Part shown: positions 1 to 7,927 of the stretch, piece by piece
Layout: each line of letters opens with the position of its first letter
Numbering within the stretch: position 1 is the stretch's first letter
DNA from: Moraxellaceae bacterium AER2_44_116
Lineage (GTDB): Bacteria; Pseudomonadota; Gammaproteobacteria; Pseudomonadales; Moraxellaceae
Length of the DNA: 64,000 bases
Direction: 5' to 3'
NCBI GenBank assembly: GCA_006546595.1
Contig: VIAD01000004.1
Coordinates: forward strand, 1 to 64,000
Made by a program: the position numbers and the translations under genes
Notes under the pieces: model-generated
Seen by the model: only the letters and a program-made list of their open reading frames with translations
Databases searched by the model: none
Told to the model about the DNA's origin: nothing

Positions 1-53
1 AATAAGGCGTTAGGGAAAAGCCTAACTCAAATTTGGTTTGTGCAACAAAGCCC
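1..53. mobile_element. Probable IS end (terminal inverted repeat)
   Basis: On the minus strand, 53 down to 35 reads GGGCTTTGTTGCACAAACC. This resembles the terminal inverted repeat of IS5/IS903-type elements as I remember them. The transposase would lie left of the window. The adjacent lipoprotein frame changes character exactly here: its last residues (QGLCCTNQI) are encoded by the putative IS end and do not look like an Ig-fold terminus. The family assignment is inference, because no second end is visible. Confidence 0.45.
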
Positions 54-422
54 TTGCAATGTATAAACACTCTGATTATCTGCTAAAGTGGCTATAGGAA
101 TGGTCAGTATGCTTTTGGTTTCACCAACAATATCTTGATTATTTCGTTTCCACTGATAGGTAATACCTTCACCCACACCACCTTGCAACAGTTGAAAAGT
201 TACTGATTGCCCGTCTATAACCTCTTTTGATACATCAATATGTGGCAATGTTGGCAATTGAATTTTTTGCTTCGATTCTTGATTAACTGGATTTTGGTTA
301 GACTCTTGATTAACTAGATTTTGGGGAGTAGAAGCTGGAGATGAATCAGTTGAACCACCACATGCAATTAACATTAGGCTAAAACTCGACAGAGTAAGCC
401 ATAGACTAAATTTTTTAGACAA
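27..422 (-). CDS. Ig-like lipoprotein, 3' end apparently interrupted by an IS
   Basis: This is a 131-residue secreted lipoprotein fragment. A signal peptide with lipobox LIAC (about residues 18-21) is followed by a low-complexity Ser/Pro/Gln/Asn linker with a repeated NPVNQES-type unit. From about residue 65 there is the start of an Ig-like domain (ITYQWKRNNQDIVGE). The Ig domain breaks off after SVYTL, and the final 9-10 residues come from the sequence that looks like an IS terminal repeat. The original gene was therefore probably longer and has been disrupted. Function is unknown; Ig-like lipoproteins of this kind are usually surface or periplasmic. No neighbour gives functional context. 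Confidence 0.5.
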   Translation of the reverse strand: MSKKFSLWLTLSSFSLMLIACGGSTDSSPASTPQNLVNQESNQNPVNQESKQKIQLPTLPHIDVSKEVIDGQSVTFQLLQGGVGEGITYQWKRNNQDIVGETKSILTIPIATLADNQSVYTLQGLCCTNQI

Positions 423-626
423 AATCTATCCTCTTAAAATCTAAAATTACAAGTTAGATATTATACTTGTTTTTAGATTTTCTACGTGATCATTAACAAA
501 TATTCAGGGTTATAGAAACCATAGCTTGGGAACACGGGAAAATCATTCGTCAAAACAATAACTTATTGCCTTTATTTTTCCATAAACCATGTGTTAACAC
601 AGGCTACCAATGCTAGGAGCTTCAAC

Positions 627-1166
627 ATGACCGCCACCGACATCCTCAACTTCTGGTTCACCGAAATCGACTCCGCCTTATGGTGGAAAAAAGACGTAAC
701 GTTTGATGAGCTAATTCGCACTCGTTTTGGCGAAACACATCAACAAGCCATTCGCGGTGAACTAGCCCATTGGCGAGTTGACGCTCATGGACGTTTAGCA
801 GAAATTATTGTTCTAGACCAGTTTTCGCGTAATTTATACCGCGATGATGCCCACGCTTTTGCCTACGATTTAGCCGCCTTAGTGTTGGCACAAGAAACCA
901 TTCGTTTAGGTTTAGATCAGCAGTTAACAACCGTAGAAAAATCGTTTTTATATTTACCGTTTATGCACAGCGAGTCATTGCCAATACATGAGCAAGCCCT
1001 AAAGCTCTATGACATCAAAGGTTTAGAATTTAATTTATCGTTTGAACACAAACATAAAGTGATTATTGAGCGTTTTGGGCGTTATCCGCATCGTAACGCC
1101 GTGTTAGGTCGTGTATCCTCTGCCGAAGAACTGCTATTTTTACAACAGCCTGATTCGGGGTTTTGA
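627..1166 (+). CDS. DUF924 family protein
   Basis: This is a cytoplasmic protein of about 179 residues with the DUF924 signature: DILNFWF near the N terminus, then WWKKD, LDQFSRNLYRD and PFMHSE, and FGRYPHRN near the C terminus. The family is all-alpha and its biochemical role is not established. The frame is open upstream to a GTG at 591. I choose the ATG at 627 because AGGAG lies 8 bases upstream and the family usually begins at this point. The gene is monocistronic and followed at once by a strong hairpin terminator. Length and motifs are normal. Confidence 0.85.
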   Translation: MTATDILNFWFTEIDSALWWKKDVTFDELIRTRFGETHQQAIRGELAHWRVDAHGRLAEIIVLDQFSRNLYRDDAHAFAYDLAALVLAQETIRLGLDQQLTTVEKSFLYLPFMHSESLPIHEQALKLYDIKGLEFNLSFEHKHKVIIERFGRYPHRNAVLGRVSSAEELLFLQQPDSGF

Positions 1167-1178
1167 GTTTCTTCAAAT

Positions 1179-1208
1179 AAAAAAGGCACTAATGAAAGTG
1201 CCTTTTTT
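1179..1208. terminator. Bidirectional rho-independent terminator
   Basis: A run of A, then GGCACT, a six-base loop, AGTGCC and a run of seven T. With A and T tracts on opposite sides it can serve both the DUF924 gene (+) and the convergent OYE gene (-). Confidence 0.85.
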
Positions 1209-1224
1209 CTCACATCAAATAACC

Positions 1225-2487
1225 TTAACTGGCGCGTAAACGGCGAGTCTTAAAGGTATTCCAACCATTACCCGTCATACCACATACTAAGGAAACCAAT
1301 GGCGACTCATTTGGTTTTGGATTTTTGCCTTCGGCAATGCGTCGTAATTGCCGTGTGTACCAAGCGACTTCCATCAAACCCATTTTATCAATCATCTTAA
1401 TACCCGTCATAATTGGCTTAACGGCATGACGTGTTTTCTGCCCTGCTAATAACCGATTAGGCGCATCAGGCTCAATCGCCAAAGCACGAGCAACACCTAC
1501 CAAATCAATTGCACCACTGGTAATGGCATCGCCCATCACTTCCACTGTTCTAAAACCACCTGTTAGCATTAACGGTGTTGTCACTGCCGCACGCGCTTTT
1601 TCAGCAAATTCTAAGAAATACGCTTCACGTTGACGCGTCGAATCTTTCACTTCCATCTTTTTCGTGCCACTCATCACAGGCGCTTCATACGTTCCGCCTG
1701 ACACTTCAATTAAATCAATCCCTGCGGCAGATAATGCACGAATCACATCTAAAGATTCTTCTTCGGTAAAACCACCCCGTTGAAAATCTGCTGAGTTTAA
1801 TTTAATGCCAATCGGAAAATCACTACCAACGGCTGCACGCATCGCCTCAAATACAGATAACACAAAACGACGACGGTTTTCGGGATTGCCACCCCATTGA
1901 TCCGTACGGGTATTATGATGACCCGATAAAAATTGACTGACTAAATAACCATGAGCACCGTGAATTTGTACGCCTGAAAAACCTGCTTTTTTAGCAACCG
2001 CGGCAGTACGGGCAAAACGTTGAATGATGTCGTTGATTTCAGCGTCGGTTAATTCACGCGGCGTGGCAAAAAAAGCAGCCATATCCTTTTTGAAAGGAAT
2101 CGCGGACGGGGACACGTTTTCTTTATTTAAGCCCTTTGGTGATTGTTTACCAGGGTGATTAATTTGCATCCATAATTGCGTACCGTTTTTAGTGCCTGCG
2201 GCTGCCCACGCGCTCAATAATGCCAAGTCACGTTCATCCTCAACCACCACATTGTTCGGCTCACCGATTGCCCGTTGGTCAATCATGACATTCCCTGTAA
2301 TCTGCAAACCAATGCCACCCTCAGCCCAACGCTGATACAAACGAATTAAGCTATCGGTCACACGATTATCGGTTGTGCCTAATGTTTCACTCATTGCCGA
2401 TTTGGCTAGGCGATTTTTCAGCACCGTGCCATTCGGTAAAGTAAATGGTTGCGCTAACACTTGTGCAGAGGAAAGATTGTTGGTCAT
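1225..2487 (-). CDS. NADH:flavin oxidoreductase / old yellow enzyme family
   Basis: This is an FMN-dependent TIM-barrel oxidoreductase of about 420 residues. The N terminus LAQPFTLPNGTVLKNRLAKSAM and the active-site segment IHGAHGYLVSQFLSGHHNTR place it in the NADH:flavin oxidoreductase/NADH oxidase group, close to the N-terminal half of 2,4-dienoyl-CoA reductases but without the C-terminal FAD/Fe-S part. It probably reduces activated alkenes; the natural substrate is unknown. The start is the ATG at 2487, preceded by GGAGAA seven bases upstream; the open frame continues seven codons further upstream. Separate from the NemA-like gene at 21484. No operon partner. Confidence 0.85.
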   Translation of the reverse strand: MTNNLSSAQVLAQPFTLPNGTVLKNRLAKSAMSETLGTTDNRVTDSLIRLYQRWAEGGIGLQITGNVMIDQRAIGEPNNVVVEDERDLALLSAWAAAGTKNGTQLWMQINHPGKQSPKGLNKENVSPSAIPFKKDMAAFFATPRELTDAEINDIIQRFARTAAVAKKAGFSGVQIHGAHGYLVSQFLSGHHNTRTDQWGGNPENRRRFVLSVFEAMRAAVGSDFPIGIKLNSADFQRGGFTEEESLDVIRALSAAGIDLIEVSGGTYEAPVMSGTKKMEVKDSTRQREAYFLEFAEKARAAVTTPLMLTGGFRTVEVMGDAITSGAIDLVGVARALAIEPDAPNRLLAGQKTRHAVKPIMTGIKMIDKMGLMEVAWYTRQLRRIAEGKNPKPNESPLVSLVCGMTGNGWNTFKTRRLRAS

Positions 2488-2584
2488 GGAACGTTCTCCA
2501 GCGAGCAATAAAAACGGAAGTCATGTGAATATGTTGGTACGATAATACACAATTCGACAATTGTCAAACTATAGAAATAATCAA

Positions 2585-2674
2585 TAAATCCTTCCAAACC
2601 TCTCTTTGCAAAGGGAGGCTTACCGCATGCGTTGAGCCGTTCTCCCCTTTACTAAAGGGGAGTTAGAGGGGATT
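2585..2674. repeat. Intergenic palindromic repeat, family E
   Basis: Contains two adjacent hairpins, CTCTTTGCAAAGGGAG and CTCCCCTTTACTAAAGGGGAG. The same CCCCTTTACTAAAGGGG core appears inside the repeat at 48777-48909. It lies between an OYE gene and a DUF445 gene on the minus strand. Confidence 0.65.
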
Positions 2675-2676
2675 CA

Positions 2677-4032
2677 TCACCCCATAAAACTCAATATCAA
2701 ACCGACCAACGCACCAACCAATGTGCCGTTTAGCCGAATCATTTGTAAGTCACCGCCAATGGCTCGTTCTATTTCACGTACCATTTTTTCAGAATCCCAA
2801 CTTCTGACTTGATGGCTAATAATCTCAATAATTGTGTCAGAGTAAGCGGTAGTAATAAAACAAGCGGCATCGGTGATACCTTGATTCAGGTCTTTTTGAA
2901 ATTGGCTGTCTTGTGCCAAATTACGGCCAAACATCATTAAGGCATCACGCACCGTCATTAAAATGGCAGGTTTAGACGAGTTCAAATCTTTTTGAATGGC
3001 TTCTCGAATACTAATCACCATGCTGCCAAAAAACTGCACCACATCAGGACTATTGACCATCTTGTCTTTAAAGGCATTTAAGCGGCGTGATTCTGGCGAA
3101 TCCACACTTAACACCCCAATATAATATTTCGCCACTTCATCTAATTTTTGTCTAAACGGATGATTGGCATCGTTACGAATGTCATGCGTTAAGTTAATTA
3201 AGCCATCAATAATTTTTTGTTCGACATTTAACGCTGCGCCCAAATTAGCGCGTAATTGATCCGCCGCTTTACGGGTTTCGGGTTTGGCAAAGGTAGTAAT
3301 TCCACCGACAATTAACGACACCACACCTTGCGCTTCATTACTCAGTGAAGAACGAATTTTGGTCAAAATAGGGCCAATTAAGGCATCAATGACAGGAGCA
3401 AGTAATTCACGCGCTTGATCGGGATGACGACGTAACCAATCATCCGCTTGCTCTAGTGCAAACTGAAATGCTTGTTGATGATTGCCATTATTAAATACCG
3501 CTTGCAGCATTTGAGCCGTCATACTGTTGGTATCACAGGCTCGCACCCACTCGACAACATTACGTTGAACAAAGTTTTCAACCGCACTATGACGAAAAAA
3601 CTGCAACACGCGTGGTGCAACTACGCCTATTTCATGGGCTAATTTATTGGCGTTTGCTTCTTTTTCTAACCATTGCGCCACACTGCCACTGAGATTGTGT
3701 TGGCTGGCACTACGACGAATCGCTTCTTCGGTTAAAAAATTGGATTGCACAAACACACCAATAGTCGTGGCAATACGCTCTTGGTTATTGGGAATAATCG
3801 CGGTATGGGGAATCGGTAAATTAAATGGCCGACGGAAAATCGCTGTTACCGCAAACCAGTCCGCCAAGCCACCGATTAACGCCGCTTCAAACGCCATTTT
3901 GACATGCGGCATCCACGAAACATACGCAGGAAAAGTTGCCACTAAGGTTGGCTGAACCGCGAAACCAACCGCAGCAGCGACGAGGGCAGAATTGGCAATT
4001 AATTGATTTCTTTCGAGAGGAGTGTAGGTCAT
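2677..4032 (-). CDS. DUF445 family membrane-associated protein
   Basis: This is a 451-residue protein with the DUF445 pattern: an N-terminal hydrophobic segment (about 14-32), then HVKMAFEAALIGGLADWFAVTAIFRRP and IPHTAIIPNNQERIA, a long helical middle, and a C-terminal hydrophobic helix (LNGTLVGALVGLILSF). Family members are inner-membrane anchored and of unknown function. Length is typical. The start ATG at 4032 sits eight codons before the first hydrophobic run. No operon is evident; about 200 bp separate it from exbD downstream, including a 10-base C tract (4130-4139). Confidence 0.85.
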   Translation of the reverse strand: MTYTPLERNQLIANSALVAAAVGFAVQPTLVATFPAYVSWMPHVKMAFEAALIGGLADWFAVTAIFRRPFNLPIPHTAIIPNNQERIATTIGVFVQSNFLTEEAIRRSASQHNLSGSVAQWLEKEANANKLAHEIGVVAPRVLQFFRHSAVENFVQRNVVEWVRACDTNSMTAQMLQAVFNNGNHQQAFQFALEQADDWLRRHPDQARELLAPVIDALIGPILTKIRSSLSNEAQGVVSLIVGGITTFAKPETRKAADQLRANLGAALNVEQKIIDGLINLTHDIRNDANHPFRQKLDEVAKYYIGVLSVDSPESRRLNAFKDKMVNSPDVVQFFGSMVISIREAIQKDLNSSKPAILMTVRDALMMFGRNLAQDSQFQKDLNQGITDAACFITTAYSDTIIEIISHQVRSWDSEKMVREIERAIGGDLQMIRLNGTLVGALVGLILSFMG

Positions 4033-4231
4033 GGTGAGTATTCTTGTTGTTAAGTTAAGCTATGGCTCTTTTTAACATGAAATCTCAGCAAAAGTAGTGA
4101 CTCTGGCGCATTTTTAATACCTGTAGATGCCCCCCCCCCTTTCCTTCAATACGAACGAATAAGTACATAGATTGGCAATACCCTTATTTTTGTCCATTTC
4201 TAGCCGAATTCATAGTTATTAATCGTCATTC

Positions 4232-4642
4232 TCATGCTGACGGCTCAGTAATGAAGCCCAATTTTTGTACACCGTGACGTTGTGCTGCTGCCATGACTAC
4301 CATAACAAACTCATAGTCCACTTTTTTATCGCCACGAATATGTACGTCAGCTTGCGGCTGTTGTGCGGCGATTTGTGTTAGCTGCTGATCTAACTGTTGT
4401 TGGTCTATCAAAACATCATTCCAATACACTTGGCCTGTTTGCGTAATGGAGATGGTAATAGTTTTGGGTTTGACGACATTGGGCTGATTACTGGCGCGCG
4501 GTAAATCAATATTAACCGAATGGGTTAACACAGGTACGGTAATCATAAAAATAATCAGCAACACCAACATCACATCCACGAGTGGTGTCATATTAATTTC
4601 ACTCACCACATCATCATCTTCACTATCAGTATGAAAAGACAT
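4232..4642 (-). CDS. exbD: ExbD, energy-transducing proton channel subunit
   Basis: This is a 136-residue ExbD/TolR-family protein that, with ExbB, converts proton motive force into TonB movement for outer-membrane transport. It has a short cytoplasmic N terminus (SEINMTPLVDVMLVLLIIFMI) with the conserved Asp in the single TM helix (about 20-40), then a periplasmic domain ending in the family motif KLGFITE. It starts two bases after the exbB stop, so the two are translationally linked. It is the last gene of the receptor-piuC-FMN enzyme-tonB-exbB-exbD cluster, so its dedicated job is probably energising that receptor. No clear terminator hairpin is seen after it. Confidence 0.93.
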   Translation of the reverse strand: MSFHTDSEDDDVVSEINMTPLVDVMLVLLIIFMITVPVLTHSVNIDLPRASNQPNVVKPKTITISITQTGQVYWNDVLIDQQQLDQQLTQIAAQQPQADVHIRGDKKVDYEFVMVVMAAAQRHGVQKLGFITEPSA

Positions 4643-4644
4643 TA

Positions 4645-5346
4645 TTACCCCCCATTAGCGTGATGATTTGTCGCACGTCCTGTTAAAAAATAGGCGTGTA
4701 GTTGACGGGCAAAACGCTGCATTTTTTTGATGGTGGTTTTGTTGGAACGCATTAAGGTGTTGTAACCCAAGACCGCAGGAATGGCGACTGCCAAACCAAA
4801 CGCGGTCATAATTAAGGCTTCGCCCACAGGGCCAGCCACCTTATCAATACTGGCTTGACCTGATGCACTGATGCCAACTAAGGCATGATAAATACCCCAC
4901 ACCGTGCCAAACAAACCAACAAAAGGCGCAGTTGAGCCAACAGACGCTAAAATAGGCAAGCCTGCCTGCATACGCTCGGCACTATCATCAATATCGGCGC
5001 GTAAACTCTCGGTTAGCCATTCGGTTAAACTAATTTGACCATGTAAATCATGCTTACTATCATGATGATGCTCTACCGCTGCTTTTCCCCCTAACGCCAA
5101 TGCACTAAAGGGGCTATCACGGTCTTGGCTTTGTAAAATATGAATACCTTCATCAAAACTGTGGGCGTGCCAAAACTCCGCCATGACCTTTGTTGATGCG
5201 CGTAATTTCATCGCGTCCCATGCTCTAGTCACTATCACATACCAAGAAGCAATCGACATGGATAACAACAAAAAAGCCACGACTTTCATGACCATATCGC
5301 CTTGTAACCATAAGGCGGCTAAACCATAAGGACCGTCTTGCATCAT
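4645..5346 (-). CDS. exbB: ExbB, MotA/TolQ/ExbB proton channel family
   Basis: This is a 233-residue inner-membrane protein with three TM helices (about 18-38, 128-152, 172-194). The conserved ExbB/TolQ segment is GLPILASVGSTAPFVGLFGTVWGIYHAL, followed by the third helix GEALIMTAFGLAVAIPAV. It forms the pentameric channel with ExbD. The ATG at 5346 lies about 50 bases after the tonB stop. A His-rich stretch (EHHHDSKHDLHG, about residues 90-101) in the cytoplasmic loop is slightly unusual and could be a chance or metal-binding feature. Confidence 0.93.
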   Translation of the reverse strand: MMQDGPYGLAALWLQGDMVMKVVAFLLLSMSIASWYVIVTRAWDAMKLRASTKVMAEFWHAHSFDEGIHILQSQDRDSPFSALALGGKAAVEHHHDSKHDLHGQISLTEWLTESLRADIDDSAERMQAGLPILASVGSTAPFVGLFGTVWGIYHALVGISASGQASIDKVAGPVGEALIMTAFGLAVAIPAVLGYNTLMRSNKTTIKKMQRFARQLHAYFLTGRATNHHANGG

Positions 5347-5397
5347 GCACCTATAATCTTAAAAACAATAAAACTCAATGAGATAACTAACACATCA

Positions 5398-6129
5398 TTA
5401 AGAACCCAACGAAAAAGACAATGGCTGTACATACCAAAAATCAATCGCGTGTTGGCCTTTATGTGCTGGTTGGTATTGCCATTTTTTGACCGCTTGCATG
5501 GCGGCTTGATCTAAACGCTTAAAGCCACTACTTTGCTTTAACCGAATCTCGCCGACCGTACCATTCACCAAAATATACACCTCTAATACCACTCGTCCTT
5601 GCTCACCTAATCGCCGTGACATGGAGGGATAACTTGGTGCAGGATTGCTTAAATGAGCCGCATCACTACGTGGCGGTGTGACTTCTTCCGATATTTCTTT
5701 GACGGGCGTTTGAGTAGAAACAGGCGCAATAGGCTCGGCAACGGCTTGTACAACAGGCTCAGATTTTTGTAATGCTGTGGACTCACTCAGAGGCACATCA
5801 GGCTGAGTGATGACTTTTGGCGAAGGCGCAGCTTGAACAGGCAAAACAGTGGGTGTTTTTGTCGGTGGCACAACAGACGGCTTGACGATTGGTTTAACAA
5901 CAGGCATTACCGTTGGCTGCATTTGTGCAACGATCATGACACCTTGTATAGTCGGCGGAACAACCGCCTGATGTTTTTCTGGATGATGACCAAAAAAAAA
6001 TAAACCAATCAATACACTATGTATCGCCAAAACAACCATCAACATCGCTATTTTTTGGCCATACGTGGGTGAGTTTATCAGCGGTTGTTTGACGGTATGC
6101 AACCATTGCTTTGCCGTTAATGCGGGCAT
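5398..6129 (-). CDS. tonB: TonB, energy transducer
   Basis: This is a 243-residue TonB. It has an N-terminal cytoplasmic stretch, a TM helix at about 27-48 (IAMLMVVLAIHSVLIGLFFF), a Pro/Val/Lys-rich periplasmic spacer (about 65-165) and a C-terminal TonB domain (PSYPSMSRRLGEQGRVVLEV ... GFKRLDQAAMQAVKKWQYQPA). It couples ExbBD to the receptor encoded upstream. The start overlaps the end of the FMN enzyme gene by 13 bases, indicating tight co-expression. It is presumably one of several TonB proteins in the genome, here dedicated to siderophore import. Confidence 0.93.
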   Translation of the reverse strand: MPALTAKQWLHTVKQPLINSPTYGQKIAMLMVVLAIHSVLIGLFFFGHHPEKHQAVVPPTIQGVMIVAQMQPTVMPVVKPIVKPSVVPPTKTPTVLPVQAAPSPKVITQPDVPLSESTALQKSEPVVQAVAEPIAPVSTQTPVKEISEEVTPPRSDAAHLSNPAPSYPSMSRRLGEQGRVVLEVYILVNGTVGEIRLKQSSGFKRLDQAAMQAVKKWQYQPAHKGQHAIDFWYVQPLSFSLGS

Positions 6130-7235
6130 TTTTCACCCACATTTATCACACAGGAAGCGTTAATTTGGCTCAGGGTTGCACAACCACATAATGCCATCGT
6201 AATGTCTAATTCCTCACGCAAGGTTCTTAACAGATGCGCCACACCTAACGCGCCTGCACTCGCTAAAGCATAAATATAAGGTCGGCCAACAAAAACAGCG
6301 CTTGCGCCTAACGCTAAAGCTTTAAATACATCACTGCCGCGACTGATGCCTCCATCCAACAACACAGGCACACGACCATTAACCACCTGCACAATCGCGG
6401 GTAATGCTTCCAAACTGGCTAAGACACCATCCAACACGCGGCCACCATGATTAGAAACCACGATGCCCGCAACACCTAACTGCACGGCTTTCTCGGCATT
6501 TTCAGGCGACAAAATACCTTTAATAACAACAGGTAAACGGCTGACCGACAACAACCATGCGAGGTCTTGCCATGTGGGAGCATTCATCATGAAGTGCTTA
6601 AACACCAAACGTTGAGAAGCCTCTAATGTCGGCGGTGTTACCGTTGTTGCGCCCAACACATTCACCGCCCTCACCTCTTGCGGCAACTGAAAACCCATGC
6701 GTTGCTCACGATAACGAATGCCCGCCAAAGGCGCGTCCACCGTGACCACTAAAACCTGATAGCCTGCCTGTTCAGCGCGTTGTACTAAGGCTAAGGTTTG
6801 TTGACGTTGCGCTTGAAAATACAATTGAAACCATAATGCTTGCTCACCTTCGCTGCCTATTTCTTCTAATAACGTGGACGATAATGTACTAACGACAAAT
6901 GGCGCATCCATCACCTTAGCCGCTAACGCAGTGGCTTGTTCGCCCTGTTGATGAAATAAATGTTGATAGGCAATGGGAGCTAGAAAAATGGGATGGGGAT
7001 ATGACTTGTCAAATAACGACAATTGCGTGTGACCTTGTCTGACATCCGCTAAGACGCGCGTTTTTAAGCGATACGATGCAAACACTTGCGAGTTATGAGC
7101 CGCTGTGATTTCATCACCTGCACCACCAACCAAATAATGCCATGCGTTATCGTCTAAATGATGACGAGCTTGCTGTTGATAATCACTCGCAGAAACAATA
7201 TGTCGAGGAATACGACTCAACGGAGCTTGGGTCAT
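6117..7235 (-). CDS. FMN-dependent alpha-hydroxy acid dehydrogenase/oxidase
   Basis: This is a 372-residue TIM-barrel flavoenzyme of the lactate oxidase/glycolate oxidase/LldD family. Visible family signatures are an early AWHYLVGGAGDE, the FMN region FQLYFQAQ, VTVDAPLAGIRYREQ, and the catalytic SNHGGRVLDG (active-site His and Arg), then VPVLLDGGISRGSDVFKALALGA. The start codon overlaps the upstream PKHD hydroxylase stop (ATGA), and its end overlaps tonB, so it is embedded in an iron-uptake operon. That is not a classical lactate-utilisation context. A role in oxidising a hydroxycarboxylate (lactate, or a hydroxy-acid moiety of a siderophore) is speculation. Confidence 0.88.
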   Translation of the reverse strand: MTQAPLSRIPRHIVSASDYQQQARHHLDDNAWHYLVGGAGDEITAAHNSQVFASYRLKTRVLADVRQGHTQLSLFDKSYPHPIFLAPIAYQHLFHQQGEQATALAAKVMDAPFVVSTLSSTLLEEIGSEGEQALWFQLYFQAQRQQTLALVQRAEQAGYQVLVVTVDAPLAGIRYREQRMGFQLPQEVRAVNVLGATTVTPPTLEASQRLVFKHFMMNAPTWQDLAWLLSVSRLPVVIKGILSPENAEKAVQLGVAGIVVSNHGGRVLDGVLASLEALPAIVQVVNGRVPVLLDGGISRGSDVFKALALGASAVFVGRPYIYALASAGALGVAHLLRTLREELDITMALCGCATLSQINASCVINVGEKCPH

Positions 7236-7912
7236 AGCTCAGCCCATTGACGCAATAAATTATGATAATGACTGCTGAGTGATACCACTTCCGCGCTGTC
7301 TTGCAATTGTTGGCGTAATCGCATAATCGTCATATCTAAGTCAAACAATAGATGACGTTGCCAATCATCACGCACCATGCTTTGTGACCACAAAAAAGCC
7401 GCTAATCGTTGACCATCCGTGACGGGCTGAACCCGATGTAAACTGGTTGCAGGATAAATAATCGCATCGCCTGCCGCTAATTTAACCTCGTGACAACCAT
7501 AAGTATCTTCAATAACTAACTCGCCACCACAATACTCATCAGGCTCAGATAAAAATACCGTCGTTGAGACATCGGTGCGAACAGGCAAACGGGTTTGTGC
7601 GTCATAATGAATGGCACTATCAACATGATTACCGTAATGCCCTCCTTGTTGATAACAGTTAAATAAGGGCATCAGTACCTGCTTCGGTAATACCGCCGAC
7701 ATAAATAACGGATGAGCCAGTAATGCCTCACGCACTTGCTGCGCTAATTGCTGAGCAAGTGCTAATTGTGCCGACAATTGCCAATTATGTTTCACCTGTG
7801 CCGCTTGTACACCCGCAGTCACAACTCCCTTTTGCCATGATGCACTCAACAAATGTTGGCGCATGTGAGCTACTTGTTGGGCGGTTAACACCTGCGGGAT
7901 ATGCAGCATCAT
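7232..7912 (-). CDS. piuC: PKHD-type 2-oxoglutarate/Fe(II) hydroxylase, PiuC/YbiX family
   Basis: This is a 226-residue Fe(II)/2-oxoglutarate-dependent hydroxylase. The iron ligands are seen as HVDSAIHYD (HxD) and, further on, the distal His of LHRVQPVTDGQRLAAFLWSQS with the 2-oxoglutarate-binding Arg. The N terminus IPQVLTAQQVAHMRQHL fits the PiuC/YbiX family, which is typically encoded next to Fiu/PiuA-type catecholate receptors. The gene begins about 15 bases after the receptor stop and overlaps the next gene by four bases. The substrate is unknown; the family is iron-regulated. Either of the two consecutive ATG codons could initiate. Confidence 0.9.
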   Translation of the reverse strand: MMLHIPQVLTAQQVAHMRQHLLSASWQKGVVTAGVQAAQVKHNWQLSAQLALAQQLAQQVREALLAHPLFMSAVLPKQVLMPLFNCYQQGGHYGNHVDSAIHYDAQTRLPVRTDVSTTVFLSEPDEYCGGELVIEDTYGCHEVKLAAGDAIIYPATSLHRVQPVTDGQRLAAFLWSQSMVRDDWQRHLLFDLDMTIMRLRQQLQDSAEVVSLSSHYHNLLRQWAEL

Positions 7913-7927
7913 GTGTTTTTATCCTCA

